DNA of 52,760 nt from Gnetum montanum (taxonomy: Eukaryota; Streptophyta; Gnetopsida; Gnetales; Gnetaceae). Of this stretch, positions 1-8,996 are shown piece by piece. The stretch's first letter is position 1; every line of letters starts with the position of its first letter. The notes under the pieces are model-generated. The model made no database searches and was not told the DNA's origin. It was given only the letters and a program-made list of their open reading frames with translations. The stretch lies in the NCBI GenBank assembly GCA_015680685.1, contig MNCI01006599.1, positions 4,265-57,024 of the forward strand, read 5' to 3'. The position numbers were made by a program, and so were the translations under genes.

Positions 1-420
1 ATCGTGGCCCCACAGCAAGAGCCCCCCATGACCGAAAGGGACGGACCACCCACCACCCAACACTCAGCGCCTGATCCCACGTCCCAGAGGGCACAATCCA
101 GGGGCCAGGGAAACCGCGCGCCGGCAAAAAAAATCTCGGAGACTGAAAACAACAACAAAAGCCGATCCTGCAACACACGCAGGAGCTGGCAGAAACAACT
201 ACCCGCCGGGCTGTTGCCGGCCAGCAGGTGCATGCGCAGCTAACCCCGCAGCGAGGCGGCGCCGATTCTCTGTGATCACCTGGGCGATTCCAGTCCTGCC
301 GTTCTGAAGGATTCCCTCAAACCAGCGTTGTGCGGGTTGAGGCCGAGGGGTTGGTGACGTATTCTTCGGGTTGCTGAGCGTGGTATCCGGTGGGTCCTTC
401 ACCTGAGGCAGCCTAGGACG
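1..420. other. GC-rich fragment of unknown origin
   Basis: This block is visibly richer in G and C than anything downstream, and the change to AT-rich sequence at about 420-430 is abrupt. The minus strand is open from 402 to 199 for 67 residues, with a proline-rich start and the stretch RWFEGILQNGRTGIAQVI. It then meets a stop. I do not recognise the family. It could be the 5' end of a LINE-type ORF or a captured exon, cut by the left edge of the window. No terminal repeats or splice-flanked structure were seen. Confidence 0.35.
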
Positions 421-579
421 ATGCTATTTGTATCTAGTTATTATTCCATTAATGTTTCCTCACTGTTTCATTATTTTGTACAAACAAGGAAACTTTACTA
501 TATCTTTGTATAAAAAGTCTTTGGAGATTGATGTTTCATTTGTTTTATTTCTAAGTACAATTTTCCTTGGCCATTATCT

Positions 580-1150
580 CAAGAATTTACCCTTTCTAGA
601 GATCCAAAAAATAATAATGAAATCATTTCTATTCTTGAATAAATAAGTCAAGGATTAATTTTCATAACATGATGTTACTTTAGATGTGAAGGGTAAATAC
701 CAATTTTCAGCTTGCTATGTCAAATCATGAGCTTTACATGGCATGGTCCCTATCCTAAACATGAATCTTCAACAAAAATAATAGTACAGAGGCACCTTGA
801 ATAAATATTGGATCAAGAGGATGCAAATAAATTAGAAAAGGGGGGGCAAAGGACAAAAGAATGTAAGAGTAATTTAGTTTTCATCAAACTTGTTACCTCG
901 TCCAACAATTGGGCTTCCAAGAAAAAATCAAAACTTAGAAAATTGTTTTAGCCAATTCATAAAGATATATATATATATATATATATATATTACTTAATTT
1001 ACAATGTAAATATGCATCATGCTCATATTTACATCAAGACAATAAGCCTAGCCCATTGGCAATCTCAAAACCATTTTACTTAGATTATAGGAGAAAATAA
1101 AAGTAAATATAAGGAAATATGAAATAGGTGTGTGGGTGCTAAAGATAAAA
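580..1150 (+). repeat. Helitron Rep-derived repeat, left copy
   Basis: A diverged direct copy of the sequence at 5810-6380, matching along nearly its whole length (the gatgtgaagggtaaatac block, the ttttcatcaaacttgttacc block, and the later aaatataaggaaa block). The first 150 bases are also related to the minus-strand Helitron Rep sequence at about 29690-29500. It contains frameshifts and stops and codes for nothing now. It lies just downstream of the LRR gene's 3' flank, so with the 5810-6380 copy it brackets the whole gene. Confidence 0.6.
965..991. repeat. (AT)n microsatellite
   Basis: An uninterrupted run of about 13 AT dinucleotides inside the left Helitron-derived repeat. The equivalent place in the right copy (about 6184-6195) has only a short atata, so the array grew after the two copies separated. 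Confidence 0.9.
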
Positions 1151-1479
1151 TGCAACTTATATTAAGCCATAGCAAAATGGGTTAACATATCATGCATATA
1201 AATTTAGCTGAAAATAGAATTTGTACATCAAAGCTATAATTCCATATATATCTTTGTGTTGTTTGGCTTTTTGGAAATTTCTTCTCCACCATCTTTGAAT
1301 TTGTTTTGCTTTTAGCAACCAACCTCTTGAATAATAAAAAAAATTAGTCACGATAAGCGTTTGATTTTCTCTCATCATAATCATGAGGAGTACACCATCT
1401 TTGTCATACTCTCATTCTTGGAATTTACTAACGAACCCATACAAGTCTAATAATTAGTCTATGGAATTTCAAGTACGAA
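1151..1479. other. No recognisable gene
   Basis: AT-rich sequence between the left Helitron-derived repeat and the start of the duplicated LRR 3' flank. A 64-residue open stretch on the minus strand (1384-1190) has no recognisable motif and no counterpart at the paralogous locus. I treat it as chance. Confidence 0.5.
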
Positions 1480-2187
1480 CATCATTAGTGGCAAATGGCA
1501 AATATGACTACCCTGGTAAGAGTTGTGCAAATGGAATAGGAACCCACAAGGACCCACTACAAGTCAATAACGTGAGAACTGCTAAGATGGGTAGAAGGAA
1601 GACTGTAGAATTTGTTGAAGGCTCTCGATTCTGCATGTAAAATATGATTTTCTTACCAAACAAGTTATACGAAGAAGAATTTCTCCGCAGCCACAGTTGT
1701 TGTAAAGGGTTGAAAAAAAACACGAATAAGATATTCTTGGTTGCCAACGTTATTGCGATTGCTTTAACACGGTGATGGTGTGAAAATTGAAAAATAAATT
1801 GGGAGAATTGCATCAAATAATGTTAGTAAAACCATTTTTGACTAGCAAATTGTAAAGACCTTGCATTTAAATCATAGGTAAGCACTATATCAACTGGAGA
1901 TGAACTCTCTCATAGTACTATTATAAGAAGCTTGCGACAAGCCCCAAGGGAAAAAATCACAAGGAACCTATTTTCTTTCACTTGATACATAATATATACA
2001 AAATCATTTTTGAAATTTTATATTTTATAAGCTTATTTAAGATGTAGAGTCTATAAATAATACCATTTATTTCTTGCCTACAAAAATAGATGCTATCACC
2101 TACTATTAAGCTTTTACATTGTGAAGAACATACTTCAGACAATAATAGGTAGAGCAAAAACAACATGATCCCCTATAACACTACAAT
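1480..2187 (-). other. 3' flank of LRR gene copy 1 (duplicated)
   Basis: This downstream flank is clearly homologous to 10745-11373 beyond LRR copy 2. Shared blocks include gcaaatggcaaatatgacta at the far end and the ttataagcttatttaagatg block nearer the gene. Homology stops at about 1480 on this side and at about 10745 on the other, where element A gag begins, so these points mark one edge of the ancestral duplicated unit as it survives. The 3' UTR and polyadenylation site of the gene should lie here but cannot be placed exactly. Confidence 0.7.
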
Positions 2188-2985
2188 CTAAAAGCAATAA
2201 GTAGCACAGTAGCGAGGAAAAGCATCCCAATGACAATACAGTGTTATGGTTGTCCCATAGGATAAACCAAAACCTAATCCAAATGCTATCAATGATATAT
2301 GATCTTTCACCCAATCCCACCAATCCTTTGAATTACCAGGCTGTATACTTTGCTTTCTTTGCTTTCCTTCAGCTTTTTCACAATCATCATGAGGAAAAAC
2401 TTTACATAAACAATCATTTCTAGCAAATGCACTATCATCAAATATAGTAAATTGGGTGGATTGAGGGATTTTACCACAGAGATGATTATTTGAAACATTG
2501 AAAACCTCCAAAAATGTTAGGGAACTTAGCTGCTCAGGAATTGCACCAGTCAATCTATTTGAATTCAGATCAATTTGTTCTAACTTTACCAATTTTCCTA
2601 TGCTATCTGGTATAGGGCCACTCAACATGTTGTGAGATAAGTTAAGCAACCTTAATTTACCCAGATCACCAATGCTCTTTGGAATGTTGCTGGTGAGATT
2701 ATTACATGACAAGTCTATCAAATTGTTGTATGATATCATGTATTGATTCATAAGTTCTAGCCCCTTTTGCCTAAAAATCATTTTCACACTGGAGGGAGAG
2801 TAAGAGTAGGCTTCCTCATCCAACTCATCATTGATCCAGCGAGGTTCCATATCATCATCAAATACCGTGCCCACACCTATTTTTAGATCTCCGATGCTGC
2901 CACTCCAATCGTGGCCAAATCCCTTCAGCTTTTCAAGATGCAGCAGAATACCACCATGAAAACGGTTGTTGGATAAATCGAGCAC
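2188..2985 (-). pseudogene. C-terminal part of LRR receptor-like protein copy 1, cut off by insertion
   Basis: This 265-residue frame is the natural continuation of the LRR gene whose 5' part ends at 3114. It starts with the LRR core LDLSNNRFHGG and then has a non-LRR island of about 60 residues. Next come further LRRs (IDLSCNNLTSNIPKSIG, LNLSHNMLSGPIPDSIG, IDLNSNRLTGAIP), a C-terminal cap with cysteines (SAFARNDCLCKVF...DDCE), an acid/basic stretch, a hydrophobic membrane segment (ISLIAFGLGFGLSYGTTI) and a short tail with no kinase. That order is typical of plant receptor-like proteins. It has no start codon of its own in context. Only removal of the 131-bp insertion at 2986-3116 would reconnect it with the upstream LRRs. 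The frame itself is intact, so the break is probably recent compared with the decay of copy 2. Confidence 0.8.
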
Positions 2986-3116
2986 CTTTTTGTCGGCCCC
3001 GCGTTAGCGGGGAACCATCCGCAAAAAACCAAAATACGATACGAATCGCTAGTAATCGCCGGTCAGCCACATATCTAATGTCTCCAAATCCTTCTTCGCA
3101 CTAGTCATAGCTGTTA
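2986..3116. other. 131-bp mosaic insertion with plastid 16S rRNA-like segment
   Basis: Comparison with copy 2 (around 12140-12150) shows that the LRR coding sequence continues without a break there, whereas copy 1 has 131 extra bases. Inside them, 3043-3069 reads as a 27-base match to the conserved 3' region of plant plastid 16S rRNA (gaatcgctagtaatcgccgg, then tcagcca). The form ccggtcagcca is the plastid version rather than the usual mitochondrial or proteobacterial one. The bases at 2997-3012 form a perfect 6-bp GC hairpin with a GTTA loop. I do not recognise the rest. The first triplet after the junction on the coding strand is TAA. The rRNA match is recalled from general knowledge and not searched. 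Confidence 0.6.
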
Positions 3117-5172
3117 CTGCAGATTAGACAAATTCACCATCCATTCTGGAATCTCTCCTTCCAATTGATTGTGACCTAGATTTAAGGTCTTCAGCATTAT
3201 CATATCTCTTAAATATTTTGGAAGGGGACCAGTTAACCTGTTGTTTCTGAAATCCAGCCACAGCAGCTGCTTGCAACCAGCCAAGGATTTGGACAGTGAG
3301 CCTGAAAATGCATTAGAAAATGCAGACAAAATCCTTAAAGAAGATGGGAAAATCACAGATACCTCTCCGCTGAAACTATTATTTGAAATTATCAAGCTGT
3401 CCAGCCGCACGCAACTGCTCAAATTCTGGGGAAGTTTTCCGGATAACCTATTATGGGACACATCTAAATAGCGTAGGCACGAGCAACCGCTTAAACTCTG
3501 GGGAAGTTTTCCAGACAGTCTGTTCCCCGAGACATCTAAATATTCAAGGAAGTTGAGCATCCCAATTCCTTTTGGAATTGAACCATTTAATCCAGTGCCA
3601 GCCAAATGCAGAATTAGTAACCATTCCATCTTCCCAATGCAATCCGGAATGTGGCCTCTGAGATGAGCATTGACTCTCAAATGCTCCAATTCACTCATTC
3701 GACACATCTCTGTGGGTAACACTCCCGTTGTGTTTGGCGCTGAGATTTCCAAGATTGAAAGATTTGAAAGCCTCCAAACAGCAGTGGGGATTTCTCCTCG
3801 CAAACCATCTCCCACCAAGATCAGTGACGAAAGATTCTGCATGCCTGCAAAGCATTTGGGTATGTGGCCCACAAATTTGCCGCTCAAATGGAGGGCCCTG
3901 AGCGCTGTCAGCCTGCACAGCTCGTGCGGGATTGTTCCGCTAAGACTACTTCCCTGTAGCCAAAGGCCATGTAGATTTTTGAGGCTTTTGATCTGGGAAG
4001 GTATAGCTTCCGGAGTTACTCCACCTTTTAGCTTCAGGAACCGCAACTGCGGCCAGTTCCCTAACTGCTGAGCAAAACTGCAAGACGTACGCATTTCCAT
4101 TGTCCCTAGGTTCAGTGTTGACAGCTGCCTTAGTTCCCTGAATTCCAATGGAATGCAGCCACTTATCTGATTTCCTGCAAGGTACAGGTGAGTCAGCTTT
4201 GACAAGTTTCCCCACTGCGAAGGAATGGGTCCCTCCAGTTCACTACTACTTGCTCCAGATTCTCCATCTTTATTGCCTGCACTGCCTAGAGTGTCTATAC
4301 TGTCTCCAAAATATAATTCTCGAAGTTGGGTGAGACGTGACAGCCCTGCCGGAACAGAGCCATTCAATGCATTTCTGTGAAGGTACAACCCCTCAAGTGA
4401 TGAACAGTTAATTAATGACAAGGGAACGGATCCATGAAAATCATTCTCAGCTAGCGAGAGTTCCTGCAGAAGCTTCAATTCACCAATTCTGGTGGGAATT
4501 GCACCAGAAAGTTCATTGAAGCCTAAATCTAATCTACGTAAAGCTGAAAAATTGGATAGGGAGAAAGGAATCTGGCCTGCAATCCAAAGAAGAAGAAGAA
4601 TAATCTTTCACTAGCACGTACAATGTATCCTTGAAAGTAGAAAATGGGAATACAAACCACGGATAAAGGCAAGGAGGAAAAGAAAACCAACCTTCCAAAG
4701 AGTTCATACTAAGATCTAGATTTATCAGCCGCGTTAAGCGAGTGATCTCTGTGGGAATGGTGCCACGGAGATCATTCCCAGACAAATCCAATGAAGTTAG
4801 AGAGGTGAGATTGCCCACAAACGGCGAAATGAAACCCTCCATTCCTACACCACTGAGATTAAGCGATGCCACTCTCCAACCACTCACGTTGGTGCCTGTG
4901 CAAGTGACTCCGTGCCAGTCATAACAGAGTCTTCCCAAATTGGCGCGGCTCCAATTGCTAAGACAATTTTGACAATTTTCATCATTACTGTGTGTGATTC
5001 CTTCCTTGATCTTCAGCAAGGCTTCAATTTCTACGTCAAACGCTGCAGCAGGAAAAGTATCAGAATGCGGGGAAGGAAGAGCATGTGACAGAGGCAAACA
5101 CGGAGAAGAGTAAAGGAAAGCCAGTGTCACAGTCGTGGCCACTGACAAAACCAAACGCAGGGCCGTTGCCAT
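3114..5172 (-). CDS. LRR receptor-like protein, truncated (copy 1)
   Basis: Two exons, 5172-4692 and 4576-3114, join in frame to 648 codons including the stop. The product would be a secreted or membrane-anchored leucine-rich-repeat receptor of the plant receptor-like protein type, which senses extracellular ligands with a partner kinase. Residues 1 to about 31 are a signal peptide (MATALRLVLSVATTVTLAFL). An N-terminal LRR cap follows, with FDVEIEALLKIKEGI and CYDWHGVTC, and then about 20 LRRs of the extracytoplasmic L-x-x-L-x-L-x-x-N-x-L-x-G-x-I-P type. The start sits in ACCATGG and is shared with copy 2. The frame stops at NLSNLQ because of the 131-bp insertion, so the island, last LRRs, cap and membrane anchor (2985-2188) are lost. 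Without that break the protein would be about 910 residues. A truncated secreted product is possible. Expression is not shown. Confidence 0.8.
4577..4691 (-). other. Intron of LRR gene copy 1
   Basis: On the coding strand the donor is GGAAG|GTTGGT and the acceptor is TTTGGATTGCAG|GCCAG. Removing 115 bases joins MNSLEG to QIPFSLSNFSALRRL in phase 1 and restores the LRR periodicity exactly. Reading through instead gives WFSFPPC and loses the repeat pattern. The donor is kept in copy 2, but its acceptor region differs. Confidence 0.85.
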
Positions 5173-5243
5173 GGTATACAGATTATATCAATATGCAGTT
5201 CCAGATCCTGGCTCATGAATCACAAGCAACTTCATGAACGAGG

Positions 5244-5250
5244 TTTTATA
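5244..5250 (-). promoter_or_regulatory. Probable TATA box of LRR copy 1
   Basis: TATAAAACC lies on the coding strand about 70 bases before the start codon. The same element is kept at 16501-16509 before copy 2, where it is about 150 bases from the ATG because of an extra stretch containing a second gattatat-type block. Confidence 0.55.
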
Positions 5251-5329
5251 ACAAGTGCAAGGCCATACAAGTAGGAAATTCTTGTTTCTTCCAAGAGATC
5301 GAGAAGGAACTTGACTTTTAACTTGATTT

Positions 5330-5815
5330 CTGATCGATTTGGTTAAGCAAATTCCACGGAGTTTCCTGAACCCGCTACGCGTTCCCACACGATCGATCGA
5401 TCGCAAGCGATGCCAAAAGATTGTCAAGCAAAATTATTGTGAAAATGCGCGATTGTCTGCACAGTTGCCACGGTGTGCAAACTTTAGACCAATAATTTGT
5501 GCCAAACTTCCAACGCGGAATACAAACAACCTGTAGACCGATAATTTGTGCAGCACAATTAAACCCCACCTGGGCCTACTATACTGTCTCTTCCACATCG
5601 GTTCACAATTCATGGTATTAAGCAAATTCCTAAGAGTTTCCTGCAGCCACGCACATTCAAGTTCGTTCTTAGCAAGGCTTTAAGTGCAGTTATGAAACTC
5701 ATGGCTCTCTCCTAGACATGCAGCAACTTCTGTGCACTTGGTTTTTCTTACTACACTTGTCTTTTATGCACCCAATTCTAATAAAAAATCCACTAAGCAA
5801 ATTCCACAAAGCTCT
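5330..5815 (-). repeat. Diverged upstream repeats of LRR copy 1
   Basis: The motif taagcaaattcc recurs at about 5343, 5623 and 5797. Each time it is followed by similar sequence (cacggagtttcctgaac, taagagtttcctgcag, cacaaagctc). The unit is homologous to the longer series upstream of copy 2 (16600-17420). Homology with copy 2 ends at about 5812, where the right Helitron-derived repeat begins. Confidence 0.55.
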
Positions 5816-6380
5816 AGAAAATGATAATGAAATTACTTTTGTTCTCAAAGAAATGATTCCAGGCTTCATGTTCATAGCATTATGTTGCTTCAAATGTGAA
5901 GGGTAAATACATGTTTTCAGTTGAATGTGTCTTAATATCTTATCATAAAGTATATTGCAAAAATATGTAGTAAAATTTGAGAAAAAAATCATAAGATCGT
6001 CCTTTCCCTGAACATCAATCTTTAGCATAAATAATAGTAAATTAGATTTACAAGGTGTAAGGAAAATGTGAAAGGGGTAGAGGAAGAGAGGATGCAAGAG
6101 TAATTTGGTTTTCATCAAACTTGTTACCTCATCCAACAATTGATCAAAACTTAGAAAATTCTTTTGGCCAATTCATAAACACACAGATATATAAGCTACT
6201 TAATATAAAAATATACATTATGCTTATATTTAAAGTAAACAGGAAGCCTCACTTGTCCACAATCTTAAACCCAATTTTCTTACATGGTCATTAGGCAATC
6301 TACCGAATAGTGCTAATGAAAGGTAAAAAAATGACAAGGTAAATATAAGGAAAAGTGAAATAAATGTCTGGGGGTTTAAA
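5810..6380 (+). repeat. Helitron Rep-derived repeat, right copy
   Basis: A direct copy of 580-1150. In its first 200 bases the plus strand, read with frameshifts, gives ENDNEITFV, then NDSRLHVHS-type and KYIAKICSK-type pieces. These correspond to the R-N-D-P-x-L-N-x-H and K-Y-I-A-K-Y segments of plant Helitron Rep proteins. The same segment occurs on the minus strand at 29690-29500. A 146-residue open frame on the opposite strand (6139-5699) is antisense to this homology and not a gene. Confidence 0.65.
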
Positions 6381-6719
6381 GTTCGATTGTTAAAGTCCAA
6401 ATCGGAAAAAAGGGTCCTAAACTTTCTTAGCAGCTAACTCTACGTGTAGGTCGTGGCAGGTAAAAGACTTTGACAAGAAGAATTAAGACTTTCTTGAATA
6501 TCGATTGTTAAAGTTCAGATGAGGACAAAACCGGTTGCTTCCTCTATTCCATGTCTGACAAATGTACTGCTCCATCCCCCACGGCATTTGTGATAGTTCC
6601 GTTGCTTTATTCTGCTGCATCATTTTATTCTTCATCTTTGGCAGAGGAGGAGTTAAGATGCTCTTTAGCAATTAAATTTATTTTCCAGGTATCACAATCA
6701 ACTTAAAATCCGGTTTGTA
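6381..6719. other. No recognisable gene
   Basis: Intergenic sequence with no repeat or coding pattern I can name. A 62-residue minus-strand open stretch (6671-6483) has no motif. Confidence 0.5.
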
Positions 6720-7400
6720 CGAGTCTATTTCCTAGGGAAAAAGTGATTGTGACAGGTCCATATCGTGGATAAAACAATGACAAGTCATTGTCCCTTAAAA
6801 ATCGGGGGTGCGAAATTTACGGGCACACCGTGACACATGGTGGTGACGAAATTTACGGAGTTGGGACCATAAACAGTGTTCGAAGACTTTTGAGCCCAAA
6901 GTAAGTCTGAATGACATTGTCCGCTTGGTCGCCGTGGCCGTGGTGTATATAAATCGATTGGGCATATTCGTTTTTTTGGTTCCCCGCCCATGATATCAGA
7001 TCCGATATCAAATTGCAGTGTATGGCCAGTGTTGAAAATTGAAGGCCAGGGTGAAAATTGAAGGCCAGGGTGAAAATTTTAGTGTTGAAAATTGAAAACT
7101 GTGAGTAAAATTCAGGATAGAAAGTGTTTGTTTTTCAACAACGGTCGGCGGTCTCAGCTAGCTTCTGGTTCCTATAAATTCGGCCGAATGTACCGGCTGT
7201 GGTGCTTCCAAAAGCACCAGGAAAGGTGTACTTGGTGCACCACAGTCTCCTCATCAAAATGTGTGGAAACCTGCTGTAGATGACGAAGTGGATTCTGATG
7301 GAGGATATGTGGATTCTGATGGAGGATATGTGATGGAGGATATGTGGATTCTGATGGAGGATATGATTCTCCTAGAGATGTATAAACTTGTCGGCCATTA
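6720..7400 (+). other. Promoter-like island with short cysteine-bearing frame and DSDGGYV repeats
   Basis: This stretch has more CpG than its surroundings. It has a good TATA box (gtatataaatcg, about 6943-6954), two GATATC sites after it, and a short direct repeat of gtgaaaattgaaggccagg at about 7031-7075. A frame reading SAECTGCGASKSTRKG then DEVDSDGGYVDSDGGYV follows at about 7170-7330. It is broken by a short repeat unit. A second frame (7092-7283) is also open. I do not recognise a protein family. It may be the remnant of a small gene or the promoter and leader of another element. Confidence 0.3.
7288..7364 (+). repeat. 21-bp tandem repeat with one short unit
   Basis: Three exact copies of gtggattctgatggaggata(t) at 7288-7308, 7309-7329 and 7344-7364, with a 14-bp deleted copy (7330-7343) between the second and third. 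The full units code in frame for VDSDGGY. The 14-bp unit shifts the frame. Confidence 0.9.
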
Positions 7401-7944
7401 ATGTAAATTATTGTACTAAGATCTACAGTGTAAAGTAGATCTAGCTTCCGCTTTATCTAACATTGGTTTTGTCCGCAAATCTCGATCCCGACGTTAACAA
7501 TCCAACTTTAAAGCGAACCTGATAGCGTGATTTGAAACCTTTCCAACCTTGTAAATTTTGAACTAACCAAAGCAAATACAATTATGCAGCATCACTACTG
7601 GTCATGTTAAAAACTTGTTAAGTCATACATGGCATTGTACGAAAACGAAACAGTGACCATTTATAAATTATGAAAGCAAAATAGCCGCCTTTATTTATTA
7701 CAAGGTTAGATTTCCTCAGATTTGTCAAAAAGTGGCTGGTTTGGTGTGAAGTCAGAAAATCTGTATTCAACATTACCTCATTTTCATAATAATTTGCTTC
7801 ACGACACTCTGCTTTTTCCTATGTGGAATATTGGGGTTGGTTCTGGTGTGGAAAATACCAATGAAATATCATAAATCAAGTTAAGTCAAGTTGGTGGATT
7901 TCTTGGAAATAGCAATGAATTTCATTTCACGACACCACTTGTTA
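7401..7944. other. No recognisable gene
   Basis: AT-rich sequence between the promoter-like island and the inferred start of the element A LTR. No open frame with a motif and no repeat homology to the rest of the window was noticed. Confidence 0.45.
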
Positions 7945-8859
7945 TGATAGGATTTATTGGATAAATATTACATTTTCATGAAAAATAAAGTCTCATGATT
8001 TGTTTTTGATAAGTCTCATGATTTGTTTTTGATATTATAATGTTACAGCAATAGTCTATATGATTTGTTTTTATGTCCCCATTAGTAAGAGTCTCTGTGA
8101 TTTGTGTTTATGTCCCCATTGGCATTCAGACAATTTGTAGAGTCTATCTTTATTTTTCATAAAAGTGTTATATTACTTAATAGATCTTATGAGTCTTTGG
8201 ATGTAACAAACCTTCATTTCAATTCATGATTCATAGTGACTTATGAGTGCTTACAGATACTATGTATATTGATATAATCCATATTTATTCCGTATTTCCA
8301 TTATTCCTTATAATGAGTGCATCATGATTTACTTAAGTGCAATTTAATTTTTTTGTTCCTTCAATTGCATGCATTTAGTTAATTATTTTATATTTTAGTA
8401 TACTTTAATTACACCCCATGAGTACAACCAACTTTGAGCATAAATACATTAATATTTGGTAATCCGAGTAGTGTACCACTTTGTACGGCTAGCAGTGGAC
8501 ACTTGGTAATCCTACCAAGCAACTTCAGGAAGTGTACAATAAGGTGGGAATGGATGCTCAATGCTTAGGCTAGACTAGATTTATTTTTCACACTTAGGTT
8601 AGATAATTTAGATTTTTATTTTTCTAATAGTTGAATAAAATATTAAACATAGTTGCTTTAACATCAACATCATATGCTTTAGTCATACATAACCATACAA
8701 ATTAATCCATACAAGTGTGATTGGGAAGATAATAACTAATGATCAATCACTTAGCTATCTAGATACCCACACTAGTATAGTCCATGGAATTTGACTAGGT
8801 TACATGTAAATGTTTGTAATCTATATAGTTGGCTATAGGATCCACTTTGCTACTCATCA
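7945..8859 (+). repeat. 5' LTR of element A (gypsy-like, GATATC family)
   Basis: The right half (about 8330-8859) is homologous to the LTR ends of elements B, C and G. It has the gagtacaac block, the acttggtaatcc block, the ccatggaatttgac block and the terminal ctactcatca. The left edge is inferred from a TGATAGGATTT start, giving 915 bp, close to the 897 bp of the B right LTR and 854 bp of G. Upstream of 8330 the sequence has diverged, and a 22-bp direct repeat (agtctcatgatttgttttt) occurs at about 7990-8033. Confidence 0.55.
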
Positions 8860-8879
8860 TTGGTGTTATTATTAAGGAC
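8860..8879 (+). other. Degenerate primer-binding site of element A
   Basis: ttggtgttattattaaggac follows the LTR end directly. It aligns base for base, with substitutions, to the tRNA-Asp-type site of element C at 37963-37982. About 120 bases later an ATGTCTTCTT start matches the gag start of C and G. Confidence 0.6.
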
Positions 8880-8996
8880 TAGCACTAGTGATTTAAATAG
8901 CTATAATCATATAAAGATTGGTGTTAGAGCCATAATGATTTATTATTTAAAAATAATATTATTTAATTGTATTCAAGCATACTCAAGTAATTAAAA

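Noticed and set aside
2986-3116. The 131-bp insertion as a spliced intron
   Set aside because: A GTAACA donor and an AAAAAG acceptor exist, but removing the piece between them leaves the joined codons one base short against copy 2 and shifts the frame. There is also no pyrimidine-rich tract.
3670-4071. 133-residue open frame on the plus strand
   Set aside because: It is antisense to well-conserved LRR coding sequence; its openness follows from the LRR codon pattern.
5699-6139. 146-residue open frame on the minus strand
   Set aside because: The Helitron Rep homology of this stretch is on the plus strand, and the left copy (580-1150) does not keep the minus-strand frame.
7092-7283. Cysteine-bearing 63-residue frame as a metallothionein
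   Set aside because: The cysteines do not form the C-x-C clusters of plant metallothioneins, and the competing frame with the tandem repeat is equally open.
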